Source: Tenacibaculum discolor (GTDB taxonomy: Bacteria; Bacteroidota; Bacteroidia; Flavobacteriales; Flavobacteriaceae). From it: a stretch of 64,000 nucleotides of DNA. The notes beneath the pieces were generated by a model. It ran no database searches. It saw nothing but the letters and a program-made list of their open reading frames with translations, and was not told where the DNA came from. The stretch spans positions 211,634 to 275,633 of the forward strand of contig NZ_RCCS01000010.1 of assembly GCF_003664185.1 (NCBI RefSeq), in the 5' to 3' direction. Positions 25,739-34,071 of this stretch are shown one piece after another (position 1 is the first letter of the stretch; every line of letters begins with the position of its first letter). The translations under genes were made by a program, and so were the position numbers.

Positions 25739-26617
25739 ATGAAAAGAAGCTTTATAATTGGCGACGAGTGGGTATATTTTAAGATATATACAGGGGCTCG
25801 AACTGCTGATAATATTCTTACTGAAGTAATTGACCCAATTAAAACAAAGTTGCTGAATAAAAAAATCATCACTAAATGGTTTTTTATAAGGTATAATGAT
25901 TCTAATAATCATTTGAGAGTTAGGTTTCATTATTCAAACCCTGAAAATATTTCTGTTATAATTAATTCTTTGTTTACCCCATTAAAAAATTATTTTGATA
26001 ACGATTTAATATGGAATGTACAAATTGATACATATAATAGAGAGTTAGAAAGATATGGTATAAATACAATGGAGTTATCTGAAAAATTATTTTTTTATGA
26101 AAGCGAATTAATTTTAAACTTCTTAAATAAAAATATAAGTGCTAATAAAGAGGAGGTTAGATGGTTATTTGGTATTAAAATCATAGATATAATATTGGAT
26201 AACTTTCTTTTCACAAAAGAAGAAAAGAAAAGCTACATAGACTCATTGGCTAATTTGTTTCAGGGTGAGTTTAATTTTAATAAAGCATCTAGAAAACAAC
26301 TTAACCAAAAATATAGAGAAAAACGTAAAACCATTGAGAATATTATGAATTCTGATGAGTTTTATTTAATCCAATCTACAGAGCTTGAAAATTCGATATC
26401 AAAGTTTCAAAAAGAAAGTAAAAAGATATGTGATCAGATTTTACAACTAAATAATGAAAACAAGCTGGATGTTGAAATTGGTAGTTTAATTTCAAGTTAT
26501 TTGCATATGTTTTTAAACAGGCTTTTTAAATCAAAAAACAGACTAAATGAGATGGTTTGCTATTCTTTTTTAGCAAAATATTATTTGTTTTTAATAGCTA
26601 GAATAAATAATGATTAA
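25739..26617 (+). CDS. LanB elimination-domain protein (thiopeptide-type biosynthesis protein)
   Basis: A 292-residue SpaB_C-like protein that removes glutamate from glutamylated Ser/Thr. Family features are WVYFKIYTGARTADNILTEVIDPI (about 11-34), WFFIRYNDSNNHLRVRFHY (about 45-63) and YNRELERYG in the middle, with a C-terminal helical part containing SSYLHMFLNRLF. It starts 2 bases after the glutamylation gene, so translation is coupled. This is the last gene of the operon; no transporter, protease or immunity gene follows. Confidence 0.9.
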   Translation: MKRSFIIGDEWVYFKIYTGARTADNILTEVIDPIKTKLLNKKIITKWFFIRYNDSNNHLRVRFHYSNPENISVIINSLFTPLKNYFDNDLIWNVQIDTYNRELERYGINTMELSEKLFFYESELILNFLNKNISANKEEVRWLFGIKIIDIILDNFLFTKEEKKSYIDSLANLFQGEFNFNKASRKQLNQKYREKRKTIENIMNSDEFYLIQSTELENSISKFQKESKKICDQILQLNNENKLDVEIGSLISSYLHMFLNRLFKSKNRLNEMVCYSFLAKYYLFLIARINND

Positions 26618-26630
26618 TTTCTCCCATGAC

Positions 26631-26662
26631 ACTCAAGCTGGTAATATGTGTCCAGCTTGGGT
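26631..26662 (+). terminator. Hairpin after the lanthipeptide operon
   Basis: ACTCAAGCTGG and CCAGCTTGGGT form an 11-bp stem (one G-T wobble) with a 10-base loop, 13 bases after the last stop codon. It lacks a T run, so termination is likely but not certain. Confidence 0.5.
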
Positions 26663-26712
26663 TGAAACAAAACAGGAAAAGTTATCTCTATAATTATAGT
26701 TGTATCCAGTGT

Positions 26713-27645
26713 TTATTTTGTTAATATCCAGTTTATTAGGTCTTTTTTGTCCACAATAGCCCAACTATGAGGGTGTCGTTCACCATTTGCTCTATATCCT
26801 TTGTTAGTTGTTGGTATATACTCAACATTATTAAAACCTTTAGTTTTTAGACTCTCATATAATTTTTTGATATAGAAAGCATTCATTTGGTCATAATCAG
26901 CCATTCTATTCTTTTTCCACCATAGAGTATCAGGTTCGGTATAAAGTCTAATCTTAGTGTTTTTTAGTTTCTTTATGTTAGAAATATTGTCTGTACTAGA
27001 GGTAAATACAGCTTTTTCCTCATATTTTTTAATACTGTCTTTAGGGTTGCCAAAGTTATTACCTAACGTTTCTAATAGCCAAGTACTTTCTGAAATTGAA
27101 GGCTCTGAAAAATTTCGTTCTATATTTTTTTCTGAAGATTTATACAAAGCAACCAAGTCTATTGGGGAGTCTACTATAAATACCCCTTTTGGATCGATAT
27201 AGAACTGTTTCTTCCCAACAATATAATTGCTTATTAAAAGACTAATAACTCCACCGCTAGAAAAGCCTCCAATAAAGATATTGTCAGTTGGCAATTGGTT
27301 TTCTGTAATTACATTCTGTAAGCTTTTGACAAGTTGTTGTTTTTCGTTTTCTTCAAGCCATAATTTCTGATTAAGATTGGAAAGTATAACTGCAATATTA
27401 TTTTTTCTAGCAATATCAAGAATTTTAAACTCTCTTTTAATGTCTTTAGCAACTTCTGGGTAACCTCCGAACAAAATTAAAACCGCCTTAATTTCTTTAG
27501 TTGGCTTATAAAGTTCGTAATCTTCTTTTATAAGCTCAGTAAACTCAAATTTTTCAGGAGTTACTTGTTGTTTCTCTTGTTTACTCTGTTTACAGGAAAC
27601 AACTGAAATAAAAGTTAGAATTAAAATTATTGTAAGTTTTTTCAT
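26713..27645 (-). CDS. Lipoprotein alpha/beta hydrolase
   Basis: A 310-residue lipoprotein (signal ends ISVVSC, lipidated Cys18) with an alpha/beta hydrolase fold. The nucleophile elbow is GGFSSGG (Ser129), the oxyanion strand is AVLILFGGYPE, and the C-terminal RHPHSWAIVDKKDLINWI supplies the His. It is convergent with the lanthipeptide operon and may not belong to it. Substrate is unknown. Confidence 0.8.
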   Translation of the reverse strand: MKKLTIILILTFISVVSCKQSKQEKQQVTPEKFEFTELIKEDYELYKPTKEIKAVLILFGGYPEVAKDIKREFKILDIARKNNIAVILSNLNQKLWLEENEKQQLVKSLQNVITENQLPTDNIFIGGFSSGGVISLLISNYIVGKKQFYIDPKGVFIVDSPIDLVALYKSSEKNIERNFSEPSISESTWLLETLGNNFGNPKDSIKKYEEKAVFTSSTDNISNIKKLKNTKIRLYTEPDTLWWKKNRMADYDQMNAFYIKKLYESLKTKGFNNVEYIPTTNKGYRANGERHPHSWAIVDKKDLINWILTK

Positions 27646-27723
27646 TTGTTAAATTGTGTAGAGCGGTTTAGATAAACTGTGTTTTAATGCAGTTTAGGTT
27701 TTGTTAGCTACTTTTTTTGTGTT

Positions 27724-28074
27724 TTACAATCCAAATATCTGAGGCGGTTGAATACCAATTTTTGGCAGTGCATCATGCATCACTCCTCCAACAGAATTAT
27801 CCACTTTATACTTTCGTCCGGTCGGATCGATTCCAACATTTAGAATTATAATTTCCAGATAAATTTCATCCTTTTTATATCTTTCAATCCAATTCGTTTT
27901 AAATTCTTTTTCAATTGCTCTTAAGATCTCTTCATCTTGTAATTGAATATTAGCTCCACGATTTATAGTTGCTTGTTCTGATTTTTTTATCTCAATCGTT
28001 ATGTTAGAATAAATTCCATCTTCTCCTTCACCAAGAAAGAATTTGTTGGATGATATTGTGGAGTTGTTTTTCAT
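27724..28074 (-). CDS. Hypothetical protein
   Basis: A 116-residue soluble protein with no recognised family. The middle is alpha/beta (ITIEIKKSEQATINRGANIQL; IYLEIIILNVGIDP) and the C-terminus is Pro/Gly-rich (ALPKIGIQPPQIFGL). The preceding DUF3667 gene ends 16 bases upstream on the same strand, so they may be co-transcribed. Confidence 0.55.
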   Translation of the reverse strand: MKNNSTISSNKFFLGEGEDGIYSNITIEIKKSEQATINRGANIQLQDEEILRAIEKEFKTNWIERYKKDEIYLEIIILNVGIDPTGRKYKVDNSVGGVMHDALPKIGIQPPQIFGL

Positions 28075-28090
28075 AGAATTATAGCCATTG

Positions 28091-28798
28091 TTAGAAAAAG
28101 TATTTTATTCCTCCAATTATTCCAATAATTATAATTAATTGAATTATGAATAATATTAAAACGGTTATTGATATTAGAATTGCTTCAATTCTATCGTTAT
28201 TATTTTTAAATATTCTATAAACTAACCATAGAATGACTAGATAAACTACTGGATCTAAAATTAATGGAAATCTGAAAATTAAGTAGCTTAAAATTCCTAT
28301 TAAAGTAGCTTGTCCAATTATAAATGAACTTATAGCTAGATGTTCTATTAAATTATATTTTCTAAAAAATAGTTTTAATGATATTCCTAGTGGAATTATG
28401 CACAATACCCAAAAATACTTCAAGTAAGTTCTAATGAAAAGTCCAACGTAATTACCTGTCTCTTTAAGTTTAGATTTTGTAATACTATTTTCTTCGACTA
28501 ATTCTTTTGGTACCTTAAAAAAGGTTATTACAATTATATATATGGTAATAGCAAGAATTAGAAACGAAATAGGGTTAAGAATCCCTTTTCTTTTTCCTAA
28601 AACATAGTCAATTGTAATTTTTCTTGGATGTAGCAATAGTGCTTTTATATTAAATAAAAGGCCTTTATCCATATTTGTAATAGATGAAAATGAATCTTCA
28701 ACTATTGAACTCAAAGTTATTTTTTTAGTTCCATTTTTTTCACCACAATTTGGACAATATTTTTCATTGTGTTCAAAATTACAGGAAATGCAATTCAT
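28091..28798 (-). CDS. DUF3667 zinc-ribbon membrane protein
   Basis: A 235-residue protein with an N-terminal zinc ribbon (Cys3, Cys6, Cys15, Cys18 in MNCISCNFEHNEKYCPNCG), then the DUF3667 motif TNMDKGLLFNIKALLLHPRKITIDYVLGKRKGILNPISFL and about four to five membrane helices. The family is nearly confined to Bacteroidota and is uncharacterised. Confidence 0.85.
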   Translation of the reverse strand: MNCISCNFEHNEKYCPNCGEKNGTKKITLSSIVEDSFSSITNMDKGLLFNIKALLLHPRKITIDYVLGKRKGILNPISFLILAITIYIIVITFFKVPKELVEENSITKSKLKETGNYVGLFIRTYLKYFWVLCIIPLGISLKLFFRKYNLIEHLAISSFIIGQATLIGILSYLIFRFPLILDPVVYLVILWLVYRIFKNNNDRIEAILISITVLILFIIQLIIIIGIIGGIKYFF

Positions 28799-28962
28799 TT
28801 AATTCTTTAATTGAGTGTTCTGATTTTATTTTTGCCAACTAGTTTATATACGTAATAAACTTACCAATACACTTCTTAGAAAGTAGAATAAGTAGAAGGC
28901 ATAGCAATTTTATTAACACTCTCAAATATAAAAAAAGTAAGATAAAAAAGTGTAACTTTTTT

Positions 28963-29169
28963 ATCGGGTCGCCACCCCAAGCCTAATCGGGTCGCCACCC
29001 CAAGCCTAATCGGGTCGCCACCCCAAGCCTAATCGGGTCGCCACCCCAAGCCTAATCGGGTCGCCACCCCAAGCCTAATCGGGTCGCCACCCCAAGCCTA
29101 ATCGGGTCGCCACCCCAAGCCTAATCGGGTCGCCACCCCAAGCCTAATCGGGTCGACACTCCTTGCCTA
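28963..29169. repeat. GC-rich 23-bp tandem minisatellite (8 perfect units plus 1 degenerate)
   Basis: Eight identical 23-bp units start at 28963, 28986, 29009, 29032, 29055, 29078, 29101 and 29124, each beginning ATCGGGTCGCCACCCC. A ninth, altered unit occupies 29147-29169 and leads into a hairpin (GACACTCC at 29154-29161 with GGAGTGTC). All six frames contain stops across the array, so it is non-coding. It is far richer in GC than the surroundings. The rest of the 28799-29420 gap contains no gene I can support. Confidence 0.95.
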
Positions 29170-29420
29170 AGGGGAGTGTCATTCACTGCCTAAGGGGAGC
29201 AACTTCAAACAAGTAAAAAGGTAAAATATTCGTATTGTGTAGAAAAATGTTTGTTAGGTGCTGTGGTGTATAAAGAAACCATTTTAAAAAACAAATACAC
29301 CCCAAAGAGAGGTGTATTAAAGTGTAAAGTTTTATAAATAGTTAACTTAACAGCCAACAAAAGCACAGGTGTTCTCGCTTGTTTCAATTTGTATTGTAAG
29401 TGAGAGTCGCGTAATTGTTT

Positions 29421-29642
29421 TTATACTAAAAGTTCTGCTTTAAAACCTTTACTTTTTACAATAGCAATTACTTCATCCGCAGTAATTCCTTTAGAACTTA
29501 CGGTAAGAATTTTATCATCAAAATTAGTATCTACATTCCAATGGCAAATACCTTCAGCATTGTCTAAATCAGCTTGTACTTTTGATACACATCCTCCGCA
29601 GTTAAGGTTAGTTTTAAATTTTAGTTCTTTATTGCTTTCCAT
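29421..29642 (-). CDS. Heavy-metal-associated (HMA) copper chaperone-like protein
   Basis: A 73-residue ferredoxin-like HMA domain protein with the metal-binding CxxC in NLNCGGCVSKV (Cys15 and Cys18) and the typical EVIAIVKSKGFKAELLV end. Such proteins deliver Cu(I) to CopA. It lies 157 bases downstream of copA on the same strand, followed by the regulator further upstream, forming a copper homeostasis cluster. Confidence 0.88.
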   Translation of the reverse strand: MESNKELKFKTNLNCGGCVSKVQADLDNAEGICHWNVDTNFDDKILTVSSKGITADEVIAIVKSKGFKAELLV

Positions 29643-29798
29643 TATATTAAAAATTTATTTGTTATTGAATACTACAAATTTCAGCACAACACCGTTATTT
29701 TTTGTTGTACAATTTAAAGATTGATTTATGAGATTTACAGATTTACTTACTAAGTAAGGTTTGAAATATTCCGACACTAACTAGTGCAGAAATACTTG

Positions 29799-32216
29799 TT
29801 ACTTTTTCCACTTTAATCGTAAGCTATTACTAACCACACTAACACTACTCATAGCCATGGCTGCACCAGCAATCATAGGATTTAATAAGAAACCATTAAT
29901 TGGATATAAAATACCAGCTGCAATAGGAATACCAATAAGGTTATAAATAAATGCCCAAAATAGGTTTTGTTTAATGGTAGCCACCGTTTGTTTTGATAGT
30001 TTTATAGCCTGCGGAATTTTACTTAGGTCAGATGATATAATGGTCATTTTAGCAACATCCATTGCAATATCACTACCTTTTCCCATGGCAATACTTACAT
30101 CAGCAGTAGCCAGCGCAGTACTATCGTTAATACCATCACCTACCATAGCAACGGTTTTTCCTTGTTGCTGTAACTCTCTTACAAAATCAGCTTTGTGTTG
30201 TGGTAATACTTCAGCTTTATAATGTTGAATACCTGTTTCTTCAGCAATAGATTTTGCGGTAGCTTCGTTGTCACCTGTAAGCATGTATAATTCAATATCC
30301 ATAGCCTGTAGCTCCTTAATAGCTTGTGCTGAGGTCTCTTTTATTTTATCTGAAATAGCAAGTACAGAAAGTGCTTCCTTATTATTAGCAAACCAAATAA
30401 CTGTTTTGGCTTGTTTGCTCCATTCATTAGCCTGTTTTAAAAGTTCTTCCGCTATGGAAATGTTGTTTTCAGCTAATAACTTTTTATTACCCACAAAAAA
30501 GGTTTCCTCATTATAATCTGCCTTAGCACCTTTCCCCGTAATACTGTCGAAATTTGTTAGTGGAGTAGTGGCAGTATCTCCTAAAAACTTTACAACAGCT
30601 TCTGCTAATGGATGTTCAGAATTTTTCTCAATACTTAAAAGAATGTTCTTAGTGGTATCATCATTGCGTAGCCAAGATATACCAGTAACCTCTGGTTTTC
30701 CTTCGGTAATGGTTCCTGTTTTGTCTAAAATAATAGCGTTTACTTTTTTAGCAGATTCAAGGCTTTCAGCATCTTTAATTAAAATACCGTTTTCGGCACC
30801 TTTACCCACACCCACCATAATAGCGGTAGGAGTAGCAAGTCCTAAAGCACAAGGGCATGCAATAACCAGTACCGTAATACCAGCTAATAATCCTTGAACC
30901 ACTCCGTTATCTCCACCTAAAACAAGCCATATAATAAATGTAATAATAGCAATACTCATAACTACAGGCACGAAAATACTGGCGATTTTATCAACTAATT
31001 TTTGTACAGGAGCCTTACTACCTTGTGCATCTTGCACCATTTTAATAATCTGAGCAAGCATGGTTTCTTTTCCAACTTTAACAGCTTTAAACTGAAAACT
31101 TCCTTTCTGATTAATGGTTCCTGCAAATACTTTTTCATTTTCTTCTTTTAATACCGGAACAGGTTCACCACTTAACATGCTTTCATCTACATACGAGCTT
31201 CCTGTAGTAACCATACCATCTACCGCAATTTTTTCTCCTGGTTTTACAAGAATAATATCACCTACGTTCACTTCTTCAATAGCAGTTTGCTTTTCCGTTC
31301 CGTCAGGTTGTATCACAACAACGGTTTTAGGTTGTAAACCCATCAATTTTTTAATGGCAGATGAGGTATTTCCTTTAGCTTTTTCTTCCAATAATTTTCC
31401 TAAAAGAATAAATGCAATAATAACTGAAGCAGCCTCAAAATATACATGTGCTTCTAATCCTCTAGATTCCCAAAACTTAGGAAATAACATGTTAAATACA
31501 CTAAATATATAAGCAATACCCGTACTCAAGGCTACTAGGGTATCCATATTTGCAGAACGATGTTTGGCTTGTTTCCATGCATTTATAAAAAAGTCTTTAC
31601 CAAACCATAGCAACACTGGGGTAGAGAAGGCCCACATAATAGGGTTTGCATAAGGCATATTCATAAAAAACATACCAATAATAACCACGGGTAATGAGAG
31701 TATTACCGACCAAATGGTTTTGGTTTTTAATTGGTTGAATTTCTTTTTGTGAATTGCTTCTAAGGTTTCTTGCTGTTTGGTTTCGTCTTCAATTAACAAA
31801 TCATAACCCGCACCTTGTACTGCTTTTTGCAATTTTGTAGCATTGGTCATATTAGGAAGGTATTCTACCGTTAAGTTTCCGCTAGCAAAATTTACTGAAG
31901 CATTAACTACGCCTGGTTCAAAGCTAACAATACTTTCAGCACTTCCTGCACAAGAGGCGCAGGTCATACCCAATACAGGAAAAACTTTTTTAACAGTAGT
32001 AACACCGTACCCCAAATCTTTTATAGTAGTAACGGCATTAGCAAGAACTTCTTCGTTACTAACTGTAATGGCAGCTCTTCGGTTGTTTAGTTCTACTTTA
32101 TGAGTTTCAATTCCATTAACCTTTGCTAACCCTTTTTCAACGATTAAAGCACAGTGTTCACTTTCCACACCTTCTAAGGGTAGGTAAATGATATCTTTAT
32201 TATTATTTGTTGCCAT
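29799..32216 (-). CDS. copA: Copper-translocating P1B-type ATPase
   Basis: An 805-residue inner-membrane Cu(I) exporter. Two N-terminal HMA domains: the first (1-75) is degenerate, keeping only one Cys (SEHCALIV), while the second holds GMTCASC (about residues 84-90). All P1B landmarks follow: eight membrane helices, the CPC ion-binding motif in ACPCALGLATPTA, the phosphorylated Asp in DKTGT, HP in SEHPLAEA, and GDGINDS. It is the centre of a copper module with an HMA chaperone and an AraC-type regulator. Confidence 0.96.
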   Translation of the reverse strand: MATNNNKDIIYLPLEGVESEHCALIVEKGLAKVNGIETHKVELNNRRAAITVSNEEVLANAVTTIKDLGYGVTTVKKVFPVLGMTCASCAGSAESIVSFEPGVVNASVNFASGNLTVEYLPNMTNATKLQKAVQGAGYDLLIEDETKQQETLEAIHKKKFNQLKTKTIWSVILSLPVVIIGMFFMNMPYANPIMWAFSTPVLLWFGKDFFINAWKQAKHRSANMDTLVALSTGIAYIFSVFNMLFPKFWESRGLEAHVYFEAASVIIAFILLGKLLEEKAKGNTSSAIKKLMGLQPKTVVVIQPDGTEKQTAIEEVNVGDIILVKPGEKIAVDGMVTTGSSYVDESMLSGEPVPVLKEENEKVFAGTINQKGSFQFKAVKVGKETMLAQIIKMVQDAQGSKAPVQKLVDKIASIFVPVVMSIAIITFIIWLVLGGDNGVVQGLLAGITVLVIACPCALGLATPTAIMVGVGKGAENGILIKDAESLESAKKVNAIILDKTGTITEGKPEVTGISWLRNDDTTKNILLSIEKNSEHPLAEAVVKFLGDTATTPLTNFDSITGKGAKADYNEETFFVGNKKLLAENNISIAEELLKQANEWSKQAKTVIWFANNKEALSVLAISDKIKETSAQAIKELQAMDIELYMLTGDNEATAKSIAEETGIQHYKAEVLPQHKADFVRELQQQGKTVAMVGDGINDSTALATADVSIAMGKGSDIAMDVAKMTIISSDLSKIPQAIKLSKQTVATIKQNLFWAFIYNLIGIPIAAGILYPINGFLLNPMIAGAAMAMSSVSVVSNSLRLKWKK

Positions 32217-32303
32217 TTTTTTCTTGTATGAATTTGTATGCTACAAAGTTGGCAATAAGGTAAAGAAAATTTATTGTGGAATTTTGTAATTGATTTATAA
32301 GAT

Positions 32304-32864
32304 TTACACCTCGTCTAACGGAGTGCGTTTGTCTTTACGGATTTTTTTGAAGTGGCTTGGGGTTAATCCTGTTACTTTTTTAAACTGATTGCTTAAATAC
32401 GCTACGCTTGAATAGTGTAAACGGAAAGCAATTTCACTCAACGATAATTCATCGTAAACAAGTAACTCTTTTACCTTTTCTATTTTTTGAGCAATAAAAT
32501 ACTTTTCTATAGTAGTGCCTTCTACTTCAGAAAAAAGGTTAGATAGGTAGTTGTAATCGTGATGTAGTTCGTTGCTTAATAATTCAGATAAATTGACTTT
32601 GGTTTCACTGTCTTGATGATGCACTAAGTTGATGATTAGGTTTTTAATCTTTTCAATAATGCGACTTTTTTTATCGTCAATAATCTCAAACCCTAAGCTA
32701 AGTAAGGTTTTGTTTAAGTGTTCTCTTTCTTCGGAAGTAAGCTCTTTTTCAAGTGTAACTTCACCTAATTTAATATTCTTTACACCCACACCTAGCTTGT
32801 CTAATTCATTTTGAATTACCATAATACAGCGATTGCAAACCATGTTTTTGATTGTGAGTGTCAT
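32304..32864 (-). CDS. AraC regulator with N-terminal HMA-like metal-sensing domain
   Basis: A 186-residue fusion: residues 1-65 form an HMA-like ferredoxin fold with MVCNRCIMVIQ (CxxC at 10-13), and 95-180 form an AraC-type HTH (LSEIAFRLHYSSVAYLSNQFKKVTGLTPSHFKK). The architecture suggests a Cu(I)-binding transcription factor for the adjacent copA, 88 bases downstream on the same strand. Metal sensing is inferred from architecture and position. Confidence 0.85.
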   Translation of the reverse strand: MTLTIKNMVCNRCIMVIQNELDKLGVGVKNIKLGEVTLEKELTSEEREHLNKTLLSLGFEIIDDKKSRIIEKIKNLIINLVHHQDSETKVNLSELLSNELHHDYNYLSNLFSEVEGTTIEKYFIAQKIEKVKELLVYDELSLSEIAFRLHYSSVAYLSNQFKKVTGLTPSHFKKIRKDKRTPLDEV

Positions 32865-32915
32865 AGTGTTTTTAATTATAGTTGTTAGGTTTACAAAGAT
32901 AAAAAGAAGTGATTG

Positions 32916-33890
32916 CTATAAATCAAAAATAGTTTCAATTTCTGCAATTCTATACCCTTGTGATGTTACAAATTTACTTTCTTCACTAGTAGGATTTATT
33001 ATAGGGTTTGTATGGTTGAAGTGAATAAAGATAATTTTGTTCTTTTCTTGTTTACTTAAACCTTTAAACTTATCTAAACTTTCAACAATAAAAGGATGTG
33101 GTATCTGGCTAATATCTCTACTATTTATTTCTTTTCCACTATAAAAAGTAGCATCTAAAAAAGCATAGTCTACTTTTTTAATTTCATTAATAATGTTTTT
33201 GTCCCATTTTTCCCACTTGTCAATATCAGGAATAAACAAAGCACTTTTATTAGGGCCAGTTATGCGATAGCCCACGGTTTCAGAATACTCATCTCTATGA
33301 GGAACAATAAGCGGAGTAACCTTGATGTTTTTGGTTAGCTCAATTGGTTTTTCATTTTCTATTTGATGAAGCTCTATGTTTTTTCGAGTAATCAATTGAT
33401 CCCAAGGACCATTTTCTGATAGAAACTCTTTCATTCTAGGCATAGTATACACAGGTGCTTTGTTAGCATCCATAGCTTCTTTACCTAAAAACATTAAACC
33501 TGTATAGTGCCCTATATGAGCATGTGTTAAAAATATTCCATCTGCAATTTCTTTATCACTTTTACCTTCTAATTTAGTAAGTGTCTTCATTTGTAACGCA
33601 ATATCTGGAGTTGCTTCAAACAAGTAGGTTTTTTGATGTTGTTTGTCAATTACTCCTAATGAAGTTACCTGTCTTTTTTTATCAGGATTCTTAAAAAGAT
33701 TAGCACAACACTCTTTTTTGCATGCAATTTGAGGAGAGCCTGCGTCTTGAATAGTTCCAAGAATTACAATGGAAACATTACTTATACTTTGTTTTGATAG
33801 AGTGTTTGTTTTTAATGTTTTTTCTGAAGATGTGTTACCAGCACATGAAAGAATAAAAAGTGTAATGAAAAGAATGCAGTATTTATTCAT
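32916..33890 (-). CDS. PqqB-like metallo-beta-lactamase-fold lipoprotein
   Basis: A 324-residue lipoprotein (ILSCAGN lipobox, Cys16) with an MBL fold. The metal motif is THAHIGHYTGLM, the HxHxGH variant rather than HxHxDH; further metal ligands are PHRDEYSETVGYR, FIPDID and FIHFNHTNP. PqqB relatives carry an extra Cys motif, here IACKKECC near the N-terminus. PqqB itself hydroxylates the PQQ precursor, but no PqqA, C, D or E genes are here, so another oxidation or hydrolysis is more likely. Confidence 0.8.
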   Translation of the reverse strand: MNKYCILFITLFILSCAGNTSSEKTLKTNTLSKQSISNVSIVILGTIQDAGSPQIACKKECCANLFKNPDKKRQVTSLGVIDKQHQKTYLFEATPDIALQMKTLTKLEGKSDKEIADGIFLTHAHIGHYTGLMFLGKEAMDANKAPVYTMPRMKEFLSENGPWDQLITRKNIELHQIENEKPIELTKNIKVTPLIVPHRDEYSETVGYRITGPNKSALFIPDIDKWEKWDKNIINEIKKVDYAFLDATFYSGKEINSRDISQIPHPFIVESLDKFKGLSKQEKNKIIFIHFNHTNPIINPTSEESKFVTSQGYRIAEIETIFDL

Positions 33891-33994
33891 TTTGCAGTTG
33901 TGTTAATGCTAATGTGTTTTAATTATTAGTAGTTGTAAGTTTTAAAAGTACTAATTTTTACTTTCTTCTTGTTGAAGTAAGAAAATAGTAGAAC

Positions 33995-34027
33995 AAAAAA
34001 TCCCGAGTATTTTGCTCGGGATTTTTA
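33995..34027 (-). terminator. Terminator downstream of the methyltransferase (copy of the clpC terminator)
   Basis: Stem AAATCCCGAG/CTCGGGATTT with A and T runs. It is a near copy (one base differs in the loop region) of the hairpin at 35214-35246 that terminates clpC. Confidence 0.85.
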
Positions 34028-34066
34028 TTGATCTTCGTTTATTTTGGTATGACGTTTTTTAGTTTT
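34025..34066 (-). pseudogene. Duplicated remnant of the clpC 3' end
   Basis: Read on the minus strand just before the terminator, the frame K-T-K-K-R-H-T-K-I-N-E-D-Q-stop aligns with the ClpC C-terminus K-P-K-E-T-R-T-E-I-D-E-D-Q-stop. The remnant sits directly after the methyltransferase stop codon, so the last about 14 codons of clpC plus its terminator are present twice around that gene. Confidence 0.7.
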
Positions 34067-34071
34067 TAAAA

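Noticed and set aside
25700..25760. Frameshift breaking a full-length LanB
   Set aside because: The first half ends cleanly at its domain border and the second starts with an ATG two bases later; both halves match separately encoded family members.
28963..29169. Tandem repeat as a CRISPR array
   Set aside because: Units follow each other directly with a 23-base period and there are no unique spacers and no cas genes.
29205..29387. Small minus-strand reading frame next to the minisatellite
   Set aside because: No domain, no leader or start context, and a composition like non-coding DNA.
30000..32100. Several plus-strand reading frames within copA
   Set aside because: They are antisense shadows of a clearly conserved ATPase.
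32916..33890. PQQ biosynthesis gene pqqB
   Set aside because: No pqqA, pqqC, pqqD or pqqE nearby, and the protein is a lipoprotein, which argues against the cytoplasmic PqqB role.
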